A DNA stretch of 52,748 nucleotides from Chthoniobacteraceae bacterium. GTDB lineage: Bacteria; Verrucomicrobiota; Verrucomicrobiia; Chthoniobacterales; Chthoniobacteraceae. Numbering within the stretch: position 1 is the stretch's first letter; each line of letters opens with the position of its first letter. The notes under the pieces are model-generated. The model made no database searches and was not told where the DNA came from. It saw only the letters and a program-made list of their open reading frames with translations. Positions 9,282 through 18,012 of the stretch are shown here, in pieces. The DNA is taken from assembly GCA_947471505.1 (NCBI GenBank), contig CANIWM010000038.1, forward strand, positions 1-52,748. The letters are read 5' to 3'. The position numbers and the translations under genes are program-made.

Positions 9282-10028
9282 TTATTTAGCTTCGTTGAGC
9301 GACCAATCGTATTCTTGGAACTTCACCTTCACCCCGGCTGGGAGCGGCTCGGTGCGCAGGCTGTTGATGTAGGCCGCCGCGCCGCCCGCCGCTTTGAAGT
9401 CATCCGCATACCAGTCGAAAATCATCGAGACCTTCGCCTCTTTGCCCGACACCTGAACAGCCAACGGGTTCGTGTTCACAAATTTTTTGGCGTTTAAATC
9501 GAGCGCGCCGCTGAGCCGCCCGGCGGTGTAGGCGGAATTGAGCAGCGGCGGGCAGCTTGCGCTGGCGCAGTTGATAGCGAAATGCACGCGCGGGTCGTGG
9601 AACTCTTTGATGAGAATCTGTTTCTCCAGCGCATTCAGGCTCATCTTTTTCCCCGCGACGGTGATGCGGTCTTGCGTGAAAAAGCCGAACAGCGGCGCGA
9701 TGTCACGCACGCTGGCGAGCGGGTATTTCTCGAGCACGCCGCGCAGCACCCAAGCGTTGTAGGCGTTGATGTGATAAGCAAAGCGGCCCTCCGGCGAAGC
9801 ATCCGTGGGGCCTGCTGCGGCAATGGCGTCTGTGACTTTCGTGAGCGCCGCGATGTCCTCTGCGCTGGCTTTCCACGCCGCATATTTCACGCGCCCGGCT
9901 GGCGTGACGTATTTGCCGAGGAGCTTGCCAAAGTCGGCCTCCCAAGGCTCCGCAGCGGGAGCGAGGAATGCGAAGAAGGTGAGAACTAATGTGAGAATGT
10001 GGCTGGTCTTCATGGATTTTGTTTTCAT
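9282..10028 (-). CDS. Secreted DUF547 protein
   Basis: A 248-residue protein of the DUF547 family. An N-terminal signal peptide (about residues 8-26, FFAFLAPAAEPW) indicates export. Family blocks are clear: YHINAYNAWVLRGVLEKYP, DPRVHFAINCASASCPPL with the conserved Cys pair and the preceding His, and IFDWYADDF. The biochemical activity of DUF547 is not established. It is the first gene of a two-gene operon with the radical SAM gene. ATG at 10013 is an alternative start with an equally good signal peptide. The 239 bases between its start and the fucosidase 3' end (10029-10267) hold no gene and presumably its promoter. Confidence 0.85.
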   Translation of the reverse strand: MKTKSMKTSHILTLVLTFFAFLAPAAEPWEADFGKLLGKYVTPAGRVKYAAWKASAEDIAALTKVTDAIAAAGPTDASPEGRFAYHINAYNAWVLRGVLEKYPLASVRDIAPLFGFFTQDRITVAGKKMSLNALEKQILIKEFHDPRVHFAINCASASCPPLLNSAYTAGRLSGALDLNAKKFVNTNPLAVQVSGKEAKVSMIFDWYADDFKAAGGAAAYINSLRTEPLPAGVKVKFQEYDWSLNEAK

Positions 10029-10267
10029 CGAATGTTGAGCGATTGGAAAGGTTGTTTATTCTTCAATGGGCACAGACCGCAAGAGCCGTCTGCCCCGATA
10101 GAAGCACTCACGCACTAAAAACAACGACGCGGTACCCAAGGGTGAGTCCCAGTCCAGCCGGGTTTCCATTTCAACTCCCTATCTTTGTATTCCTTTGCGG
10201 CCAATCCCATCGCCGGATTCGGGCTGAACCGGAAAACTTTCGCGAATCGCATGGTGCGGAGAAGTGG

Positions 10268-10630
10268 CTACGGCTTTCCGCCGACGGGCAGTCGGCGGGC
10301 TTCCTGAAACATCGCGACGGTCGCGGGGGCGACGGTGCCTTCCTGGTAAATCTCGACGTTGAAAATGGGCACATTGTGATAGCTGCGGAAGCGCCCGAGC
10401 AGCTCGGCCATCTGCGGCGCGGTCCATTTGGGCGGGCCGGTCTCTGTATCTTTCCGCGAGTGAACCCAGTCGCCCTCGGCTATAAGGCACGCGCTGGATT
10501 GCAGCCCGGCGTAGGCACCGCGTGCGTAGCGCCCGTCGCCGCCCTTCGTCAGCAGCGCGTCGGCGCCGGATGGCTCGGCGCGACCTTCGCCGCAGTAGAA
10601 ATCCTGAAACTCGGTGGGCGACGGTAGTTC
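10268..10630 (-). pseudogene. Stranded C-terminal part of the fucosidase beyond an in-frame TGA
   Basis: Reading on in the same frame past the TGA at 10631-10633 gives 120 further sense codons, beginning ELPSPTEFQDFYCGEG and ending RLPVGGKP before TAG at 10268-10270. The segment reads like the end of the same enzyme (WTAPQMAELLGRFRSYHNVP, IFNVEIYQEG), with normal composition and no other lesion. A single C-to-T change (CGA Arg to TGA) explains the interruption. Either the gene is truncated here or the base is a sequencing error. No separate start codon or ribosome site suggests independent translation. Confidence 0.75.
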
Positions 10631-11707
10631 TCACGGATTCCAGCCGATGAGCCGCTGCGCGAAGCCCGCGCGTGCGGCGCGGTGAAGAGATTCCCACGGC
10701 GCGCTCCGGTAGTAGTAGGCGACCGCGCCGTCGTCGAACCACCACCCGGCGAGCCGCTCGCCGTAGCGCTCGCCGATTTCCGTGATGAAGCTCCGCCAGT
10801 TCGTAAAAAAGCGCGTGGTGTCCGTCTCCATCGCACCGCTGGCCTTGATCCACGCCGGGTCTGAGCCCGCGCCGAGATGGTAGTAAAGCATCAGCTTCAT
10901 CCCCCGCTTTTGTAGCGCCGCAGCGAGGTCGCCCACGAGATCGCGCGACGTCGTGCGGCCGGGCAGCAGTGTATCCAGCACGTGGCTCGGCCCAGGGAAA
11001 TACTGCTGCCCGTGCGAAGTCGTGAGCACCACAAAGCCCGCGCCCGTCGCCTGCATCTGCGCGGCGAACGCCTCCACATCGAGCGCCGCCACGGCCTGCG
11101 CATACGGCTTCCGTTCGCCCGCGCGCGGCATCGTCTCGCTCGTCCAGTGGACCATCATCCCGTAGCCCGCCTCCTGAAACCATTTCGCGTCCGCACGCAG
11201 GCTCACTGCCTTTTCGAGCAACGCCGTGCGCACCGCCGGCCGCCCCAACTCGACCGACTGCACTGACAGCTCGAAATCTTCCGCCGGTGCGAGGACCCGC
11301 AGCGTTACCGCCACCGCGCCCTGCGGCAGCCGCAGCGTTCCGTCGAGCGGCACCCGATTCCACCCGCGCTCCTGCCCGGTGAGCGCGCCGCGCACTTCGC
11401 TTTCACCAGCCTGCACGACGAAACGCACCGGCGCGCCGTAGCTTTGGTAAAGCGAGACATTCACCGCGTAGTCGTCCGCCGCAGGCGCCGTCACGCGCCA
11501 CTCCGCCTGCTGCCCGGCCTTGCGCCAGCCTTTGCCGAAGAACTTCCCGTGGCCGCTCGTCCACTTCTCCGCGCCCTCGGAGACCGCGGCATCGGGCACC
11601 ATCAGCACGGTGAAATCATCGGGCCGCACGTAGAAGTCCGGTACGAACTGAGCGCCAGAAACATTCGCCATCAAAATGAGCGAGAGAAATGCGAAGCGAA
11701 AACTCAT
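10631..11707 (-). CDS. Alpha-L-fucosidase-like (GH29) protein, cut short by an in-frame TGA
   Basis: Residues 1-358 of what looks like a 479-codon glycoside hydrolase. A signal peptide (FRFAFLSLILMANVSGA) is followed by a beta-sandwich-like N-terminal domain (about 20-160). The GH29-type barrel then has GMMVHWTSE (about 184-192), VVLTTSHGQQYFP and GWWFDDGA (about 321-328), where an Asp fits the nucleophile position. The reading stops at TGA right after IGWNP, although coding clearly continues in frame (see 10268-10630). The ATG overlaps the stop of the giant upstream gene as ATGA, so it is translationally coupled and last in the sigma-factor operon. It would release fucose-like residues from glycans outside the cytoplasm. 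The match to classical fucosidases is partial. Confidence 0.72.
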   Translation of the reverse strand: MSFRFAFLSLILMANVSGAQFVPDFYVRPDDFTVLMVPDAAVSEGAEKWTSGHGKFFGKGWRKAGQQAEWRVTAPAADDYAVNVSLYQSYGAPVRFVVQAGESEVRGALTGQERGWNRVPLDGTLRLPQGAVAVTLRVLAPAEDFELSVQSVELGRPAVRTALLEKAVSLRADAKWFQEAGYGMMVHWTSETMPRAGERKPYAQAVAALDVEAFAAQMQATGAGFVVLTTSHGQQYFPGPSHVLDTLLPGRTTSRDLVGDLAAALQKRGMKLMLYYHLGAGSDPAWIKASGAMETDTTRFFTNWRSFITEIGERYGERLAGWWFDDGAVAYYYRSAPWESLHRAARAGFAQRLIGWNP

Positions 11708-14700
11708 GGTTTGCTGATTTTGAGATGAAGAAACCGACGCCCGCTCGCGCCCGCAGCGACGCTCGCCTTCACCGTCTGCACGGTGCCGTTGTCGCTGAGG
11801 ATTTGCTCGGTCACGCCAGCGCTGCTCCAGCTTCCCGCAGCGAGGGTGTCGCTCCACTCGACGCTGAAGGTCACACCATCGGCGAGCGCGGCGAGGCTGC
11901 GGACGTAGGTTAATTCCAGCGTTGTGCCGTTTTTCACCAAAGCCGGTGCAGCGGCGGTGGCAGCGAGCGGGTTTTGCCCGGTGGCGAATTCCAGCAGATT
12001 CACTTCGCCGTCGCCGTTCGCGTCGAAGAGGTCGGCGGCGGTGTCGGTGTTGGAGGTCGTCCCGAAGTATTGGTAGCGCCAGTTTTGCTGGGCGGTGGCG
12101 ATGGTGAGGACGACGTCGTTTCCACTCCCGCCGGCGTAGCTGATGATCCAGTTGTAGCCGCCCGCGTTGAACACGCTTCCCTCGGGTTTTCCAAGGAACG
12201 CGCCGTTGTTCGCTCCCGCGCTGGTCTTGTTCAGGATGGTGAAGCTGCTGCCCGTGGCCAGGCCCGCGATGGCGCTGAGGTCGAGCGTGCCGTTGAGGCT
12301 GACGCTGCCACCGACATTGAGCTGGCCGTAGTGTGTGCCCGCTGCGACGCCGTTGATCTGGACGCCAAAGTGGCCGCCGCTGTTCATCGTCACGCTCCCC
12401 GTCGTGGTCGGCGTGCCGAGGGCGGACAGCGTGCCGCCGTTGACCTCCACATCGCTCGTGAGGCTGCCGCTCAACGCCAGCTTTCCGGCCACGATGGTGG
12501 TCGCGCCGTTGTAACTGCTCGCTCCGGAAAGCGTCAGCGTGCCGACCCCGGATTTGGTCAGGCCCCCGTCATTGGCCGTCCCACTTTGCAATGATTGCGC
12601 GATGGTGATGTCGAAGCCGTTGGTCTCGATGAATGCTCCGCCCGACTGCACGTTCGCGGTCGTCAAACCTTGCAGGAAAATCGCGCTGGCGGTCGTCGGC
12701 GTGAGGGTGCCGCCGTTGAAGTTGAACGTGCCGAACGTGTCTGTCCCGGCGTCCTGCGTGACTTGGTTCACGTTGAGCACGCCGCCGTTGAGATTGTATT
12801 CGCCGCGTCGTGGTGCGGTGTTGCTGGCGGTCGTGCGCGCCATGTTCAGTCCACTGGCCACGGTGACAGTGCCGCCGTTCTGCGTCACGCGTCCTGCGGC
12901 GTTGCGGCCAGAGCTTGGCGCACCGGTGAGTTTCAGTCCGCCCCCGACCGTGAAAGTCCCGCTGCCGCTGACTGTCACGGTGCTCCAGATGTTGTCGCCC
13001 GCCACTTGGTTGGAAATCGTCGCCGCGCCGCTGACGGCGAGCAGCCCGCCGGTGAGATTCACGTCGCCCGCGCCGCCGTTGCCGTTGCCGACGACGACCG
13101 ATCCAAACCGGCTCAACGCATTACTGTCGTAGTTCACAATCCCCACCGCAGATCCGCCGAGAGTCAGCGCCGCTCGAGTCGTCGGCGCGATGGACCCGCT
13201 GCCGCCGATTGCCAGCGTGCCTTGCACATTCGTCGCACCGGTTTCCGTGTTGGTGCCGGTGAGTGTGAGCGTTCCGGTCCCGGTCTTTGTCAGCACCACA
13301 CTGCTGGCACCTCCGTTGGAAATGGGGCCGCTGATCGTGATCGGTCCGGGCGTCGCGACGGTCAGCGTTTTCGTCCCCGCGGTGCCGCCGCTCCCGCCAC
13401 GAATACCACCGGCGAAAATCAGGATGTTGTCTGCATCATTATTGGTGAGGCTGTAGCTCTGCGCGCTGCCGTCGGTGCCGAGAACGAGCACGGCATTGAT
13501 CAGTTGGTTTTGTCCCATCGTGCTACTTGCCTGGACCGAGCCGCCGTCATTTAGCGTCAGCGTCTGACTTCCCGCCGCACCTGCGCCGATCGTGTAAGCG
13601 GCGGCGAATGGCGTGTCGAAAAGCAGCGTGGCAATCGTCACGCCGGCACCGAGGTCAATCGTGTCCACGATGCCTCCGGTGCCGCGAAAGACCGCCGTGC
13701 CGCCGGTGGCCGGCACGGGCGACGTGGACCAGTTGCCGACCGAGGCCCAAGTGCCGTTGCCCGTCGAGCCGTTCCACGCGCTGGGTGTAAAGCTGAATGA
13801 GAGGACACCGGTAGCCTCGGTGTAGGTCCACGTGTTTCCGCCGTCCACCAACAGACAAATGCCGTTGGTGCGGATGAAATCGCCCAGCGAGCTTTTCACG
13901 CCGAAGGTCGAGTCGTAAGTCGGCGTCGCGATGTCCGTCAGCGTCCACGTTTTTCCGTCCACCGGACTCGCGTTGGTGAGGTCGAGGTAAAAGCTGCCGC
14001 CGAGCGTGGCGCTGCCGGTGCCGGTGAGTTTGTTCGCCGTCGCGCTCGCAACGGCGAATCGCATCTGCGCGCCGTCTGCCAGAACAAGATCGCCAGCGTT
14101 GACGACCGTGTTGGAGGTGTAGGTGTTGGTGCCTTCGAGAGTGAGCGTGTCGCCCGCGTCCTTCACGAGGTCCGCTCCGCCATTGATCGCGGAAATGTTC
14201 CGCAGCGTGCCGCTCTCGAAGGTGAGCGTGGTGAGCGGATTCGCGGCGGTGCCGAGGGAAAATCCCGCCATGTCGAGCACGCCGCCTTTCAGCGAAAACG
14301 CCGCCGTGCTCGTGCCGGTGCCGGTCGCGACGCCGCGCTGGATGTGGCCGGTCATCGTGAGCGAGCCGCCGAGGAGTTGCAGCGACGCGGTGGAATTGCG
14401 CGTGGCCACGGTGCCGGTGAGCGCGGCCATGGTGATGGGGCCGCTGGTCACGGCGGCGTTGCCATCGATGGTGAGCGTCGCGGTAGCGTTGCGACTCGTG
14501 AGCGTGCCGCTGTGGCTGGCGAGGCTGATGCCGCCGGTGGAAGCGATGGTGCCGCCTTCGAGGGTGACGGTCGCGGTGTTGCTCACGGCTCCTTCGCAGA
14601 AAGCGATAGGCACGGCGTTGGTCACGTCGAGTGTGCCGGAGTCGAAGTAGAAAAATGCGGTGCCGTTACCACTGCCGTGCGTGCCGGAGCGGCGGCCGAT

Positions 14701-17700
14701 TTCCAGACTCGTGAGCAGGATGTCGCAAGCGTGGCCGCGTGCGTCGAAGGTCACGGTGCTCGCGACGGTGCCGCTGCCAGCGTGTTTATCCAGCAGCAGA
14801 TTCGCGCGGCTCGTGCCGCCGCTTGCACCGCGAATCGTGAACAGGCCATTGCCAGTCGGCGCGAGGAAGGTGGCGCTCTCGCCGCGCGATGTGCCGCCGC
14901 CCGCGGTGGCGCTGTCGAGGTTCAGGTTCGTGACGTTCAGCGTGGTCGCGCCGTCGGCGGGAAGGATGAGCGTGGAGGCGTTGCCGACGGTGTAGTTGTC
15001 AATGTCGCCCACGTTTAGATTCGTGCCGGTGAACGTCGCGGAGCCGAGTGCGCTGAGGTCGAGGATGCTGCCGCGCCGCACACTCGCACTCGCGCCGAAG
15101 TTGCAAACCAACGCACCCGCACCGCTGAACGTGAGATGACTGTTTTCCGCCGTGCCGCTGTTCAATCCGCCCATCGTGAGCGCACCGCCGACAGTGAGCG
15201 TTTTGCCCGCACCGATGATGCCGAAGTTTTCCCCCGCCGTGACATCGGTCTGCGTGGTGAGCGCGAGAGCGGTCACGTTGGCCTGCACATCGAGCGTGCT
15301 CGCGGTCGTGTCACCTGCGGCGCTGCCGAAGAAGAGCGTCTTCACGCCGGAGTTCGTCGCGCCGTAGCGCAGCGTGCCGCCGCTGAGATAGGTGTGGCCG
15401 GTGTAGCTGTTCGCGCCGGTGAGGTTCAGCGTGCCCGCGCCGGTTTTGAAAAGGTCGTTCGCGCCGCTGATGACGCCACTGACGGTGAGCGTGTTCGCCG
15501 CGATGTCGAAGGTGGTGTCGGCACTGAGCGTGAGCGCGTTGGCGATGCTGTGCGCGACGTTCGGCACGCCGCTGGTGACGGTCGGCGCGGTGCCGGAGAA
15601 GTTGAGCGCGTTGCCGCTGAGCGTGACGCTCTGATTGAGAAAGCGCAGCTCGTTCAGCGCGAAGGTTCCCATGTTGTTGCTGCTCGCGATGGCGCTGCTG
15701 TTTTGGAAATCCACGACTGCCGTGCTGCTCGGCGTCGGCAGTCCGGGTGGGTTGGGAATCCACGTCACCGCGTTCCAATTTCCCGCCGTGAGATTGATGA
15801 AGCTCGCGACGTTCAACGTGAGCGTGACTTGGCTGGCGTTCGCGCTTTCGCCCGCAACGTTCGTGGCGGTGACGACCCAAAAGTAAGTGCTCAAATTCAC
15901 CGCTGTGGTGTCGTCGTAGCTCGGCGTCGTGAGGCCGCTGGCGATGGTGGTGTAAGGCCCGCCGCTCGTGCTCGAACGCTTCACCGTGTAGCTCGTGGCG
16001 AATGGCACGGCGGTCCAGCGCAGCTCGGGATAAATGTAGCCCTGCGTGACCGTGAGGCCGCCCGGCACGGCGGGCGTGACGGCGGGTGTGCCCGCGATTT
16101 CACCGCTGTTCGCGCTCGTGCCGCCGGGGCCGACCGCGGCGACGACATAATAATACGTGGTGCCGGTTGCAGCGGTCGTGTCCGAGTAGTTCGTCGCGGT
16201 GATGCCGCTGGCGAGCGTGGTGTAAGTGCCGCTCACGGTGCCGCGCCGCACGGTGTAGCTCGTCGCGCCGCTCGCGGCGTTCCAAGTCAACGGCACGCTG
16301 CCGACTGTGGGCGTCGTGGCGAGCCCATCGGGACGCGCGGGCAGCGGAGTTTGCGCGGTGGTGAAAGTGACCGTCGCCGGCGACCACACGGTGCCGGAGG
16401 CATTCGTCGCGGCAAAGCGCACGCGATACGTTGTGTTCGCCGTGAGGCCACTGATGGGCGCGAGCACTTGCCCGAGCGGCTGCACGCCGAGCGGGATGTT
16501 GTTTGCCCACGAACCCGTCGTCGTGCCGCCATCGCTCGCGCCCCAATACGCCGTCACGCTCGTGCTGCTCGTGCCGGTGGAAACGACCTCGCCCACGAGA
16601 GTCGCGCTCGTTTCCGTGAGGCCTGCGGGCGTGAGCGTCGTGACCTCCGGTGTGGCGGCGGCGGGTGGCACGGCGCTCGTCGCGATGGTCATTAGAGTCG
16701 GGCGCTGGTTGTAGCTGAGCACCGCGCGCTGGTTGCCGTTTGTCACCGTCAGGACGCCGCCGTCGGGCGTCGTGCTCATCCACGGATTCTCCTGTTTCGG
16801 CCACGCGTTGTAATCCACGGCCACGCCGTTGATCCAGCCGCCGCGAATCGTGCGGTCGTCGTTGTAGCTCTCTTTTTCGACGACATCGCCGTGGCGGTTC
16901 ACGTATCTGCCGCGCGTGATTTTGTAAGTGCCGACCGTCACGTCCGTGTGCGAGATGCTCGTGCTGGCCAGCAGCGCGGTCTTGAAGGCCGCAAGCTGCG
17001 CCGCAGCGTCCGCTCCCGTGAACTCCGTGGGCAGCGCCGTCTCGATCGCGACGGCAAAGCGGTTGTTCGTCGCGCTGATGTTGGCGGCGAAGTTTGGGTC
17101 ATTTTGCGGATAGCCGACGCCGCCGACCGCGATACGAAATTCCGAGTCGCCCGGCTCCGGGGCGTGTCGTGGCGAGAAGATGCCGGCGTTCGGGTCCCAG
17201 TTAAATAGCACGTCCGATGCGACGGCGATCATCACGGTGCCGTAGTGCAGGAAGATGCGGCCGGAAGTCGCCGCGTCGTTGATCATCGCCTGATAGCCGC
17301 CGGGCACTTGCGACTGTGCGTAGCGAGGATCGCGTGCGAGTGGGTGGCTTTTGTCGAAGGCGTAGAGCATCGAATCGCGGTGCAGCAGGATGTCGAAATC
17401 GAGCTGCATCTTGCCGTGATTGCTGGAGGCCCAGAGGTCGGCAGAGTCGTCGGTCGCGCAGCCCATCAGCCAGAAGAAGTTCGTCATTCCGCGCCAGCGA
17501 ACGCCGTAACCCCAGCACCAGCCGCTGCCCGAGGCGCGCCCATCGCTCGAGCCGAAGAGGACGTAGTTATTCGCGTTCACGAACGCCTGCTGATAGCCGT
17601 CCCCGCGGTGGCGCACGGTATAGGTCGCGGTGCGATCGTTTCCCGCGTGCAGAATCGGCGAAGGTAGCGTGAAGCCGCTCACCGCCATGAGGGCCATCGC

Positions 17701-18012
17701 CTTGCCATCGCCGGTGCGCCCGCCGCCGCCGAGCGCCTGGTAAAGCTCCCGCCCAAAGACGCCGTAGTAGCCGCTCTGGTCCTCGTAACTGCGGCTGCTC
17801 CATACGCCGGCGTAATATTCCAGCGGCTGCCACACTGCGGCCAGTTGCGACATGAACGCCGCGAACGACGTCATCCCAGCGGCGCGCATCTCGGGATCCT
17901 GCGCGAGTTGACCGAGGCTCAGCGAGGGCAGTGAATTGAGCGGACCGTAATCGTTCGAGGCGAACTCCCCGATGCCGGTATCGACTGTCCACGCAGCGTG
18001 TCGATGAGCCAC
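11704..18012 (-). CDS. Giant secreted protein, 3' part: FN3 and autotransporter-associated beta-strand repeats
   Basis: About 2100 residues that continue the exported protein begun at 19589 after a one-base frame change. First comes an unrecognised block of about 400 residues rich in Trp/Gly (for example NDYGPLNSL, GWCWGYGVRWRGMTNFFW). Fibronectin type III-like domains follow (LTWNAASGATSYTVRRG, LRWTAVPFATSYTVKRS). A long Gly/Thr/Asn-rich beta-helical region then has at least four autotransporter-associated beta-strand motifs (GAGTLNLTGANSYTGHT, TGTLTLTGTNTETGAT, VGTLTLSGASSYNGAT). The C-terminus has an EF-hand/dockerin-like DANGDGEVNLLEFATG and a tail common in secreted Verrucomicrobiota proteins. 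It overlaps the fucosidase start (ATGA). The Trp/Gly block may be a glycan-acting domain, which is unproven. The nominal ATG at 18012 lies inside the overlap and is probably not a genuine start. Confidence 0.8.
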   Translation of the reverse strand: MAHRHAAWTVDTGIGEFASNDYGPLNSLPSLSLGQLAQDPEMRAAGMTSFAAFMSQLAAVWQPLEYYAGVWSSRSYEDQSGYYGVFGRELYQALGGGGRTGDGKAMALMAVSGFTLPSPILHAGNDRTATYTVRHRGDGYQQAFVNANNYVLFGSSDGRASGSGWCWGYGVRWRGMTNFFWLMGCATDDSADLWASSNHGKMQLDFDILLHRDSMLYAFDKSHPLARDPRYAQSQVPGGYQAMINDAATSGRIFLHYGTVMIAVASDVLFNWDPNAGIFSPRHAPEPGDSEFRIAVGGVGYPQNDPNFAANISATNNRFAVAIETALPTEFTGADAAAQLAAFKTALLASTSISHTDVTVGTYKITRGRYVNRHGDVVEKESYNDDRTIRGGWINGVAVDYNAWPKQENPWMSTTPDGGVLTVTNGNQRAVLSYNQRPTLMTIATSAVPPAAATPEVTTLTPAGLTETSATLVGEVVSTGTSSTSVTAYWGASDGGTTTGSWANNIPLGVQPLGQVLAPISGLTANTTYRVRFAATNASGTVWSPATVTFTTAQTPLPARPDGLATTPTVGSVPLTWNAASGATSYTVRRGTVSGTYTTLASGITATNYSDTTAATGTTYYYVVAAVGPGGTSANSGEIAGTPAVTPAVPGGLTVTQGYIYPELRWTAVPFATSYTVKRSSTSGGPYTTIASGLTTPSYDDTTAVNLSTYFWVVTATNVAGESANASQVTLTLNVASFINLTAGNWNAVTWIPNPPGLPTPSSTAVVDFQNSSAIASSNNMGTFALNELRFLNQSVTLSGNALNFSGTAPTVTSGVPNVAHSIANALTLSADTTFDIAANTLTVSGVISGANDLFKTGAGTLNLTGANSYTGHTYLSGGTLRYGATNSGVKTLFFGSAAGDTTASTLDVQANVTALALTTQTDVTAGENFGIIGAGKTLTVGGALTMGGLNSGTAENSHLTFSGAGALVCNFGASASVRRGSILDLSALGSATFTGTNLNVGDIDNYTVGNASTLILPADGATTLNVTNLNLDSATAGGGTSRGESATFLAPTGNGLFTIRGASGGTSRANLLLDKHAGSGTVASTVTFDARGHACDILLTSLEIGRRSGTHGSGNGTAFFYFDSGTLDVTNAVPIAFCEGAVSNTATVTLEGGTIASTGGISLASHSGTLTSRNATATLTIDGNAAVTSGPITMAALTGTVATRNSTASLQLLGGSLTMTGHIQRGVATGTGTSTAAFSLKGGVLDMAGFSLGTAANPLTTLTFESGTLRNISAINGGADLVKDAGDTLTLEGTNTYTSNTVVNAGDLVLADGAQMRFAVASATANKLTGTGSATLGGSFYLDLTNASPVDGKTWTLTDIATPTYDSTFGVKSSLGDFIRTNGICLLVDGGNTWTYTEATGVLSFSFTPSAWNGSTGNGTWASVGNWSTSPVPATGGTAVFRGTGGIVDTIDLGAGVTIATLLFDTPFAAAYTIGAGAAGSQTLTLNDGGSVQASSTMGQNQLINAVLVLGTDGSAQSYSLTNNDADNILIFAGGIRGGSGGTAGTKTLTVATPGPITISGPISNGGASSVVLTKTGTGTLTLTGTNTETGATNVQGTLAIGGSGSIAPTTRAALTLGGSAVGIVNYDSNALSRFGSVVVGNGNGGAGDVNLTGGLLAVSGAATISNQVAGDNIWSTVTVSGSGTFTVGGGLKLTGAPSSGRNAAGRVTQNGGTVTVASGLNMARTTASNTAPRRGEYNLNGGVLNVNQVTQDAGTDTFGTFNFNGGTLTPTTASAIFLQGLTTANVQSGGAFIETNGFDITIAQSLQSGTANDGGLTKSGVGTLTLSGASSYNGATTIVAGKLALSGSLTSDVEVNGGTLSALGTPTTTGSVTMNSGGHFGVQINGVAAGTHYGQLNVGGSVSLNGTLDLSAIAGLATGSSFTILNKTSAGANNGAFLGKPEGSVFNAGGYNWIISYAGGSGNDVVLTIATAQQNWRYQYFGTTSNTDTAADLFDANGDGEVNLLEFATGQNPLAATAAAPALVKNGTTLELTYVRSLAALADGVTFSVEWSDTLAAGSWSSAGVTEQILSDNGTVQTVKASVAAGASGRRFLHLKISKP

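Noticed and set aside
10631-10633. Selenocysteine codon in the fucosidase
   Set aside because: The position is not a redox site and most likely held Arg (CGA). I did not find a convincing SECIS-like hairpin just downstream, and no selenoprotein genes are nearby.
15136-16695. 519-codon plus-strand frame opposite the giant secreted protein (and several shorter ones at 12.5-15 kb)
   Set aside because: Arg/Ala/Gly-rich shadow of Thr/Gly repeats on the coding strand; no start signal and no recognisable domain.
17976-18012. Programmed -1 frameshift signal in the giant gene
   Set aside because: I saw no clear slippery heptamer of X XXY YYZ type followed by a strong stem in the overlap; a plain one-base deletion or sequencing error is simpler.
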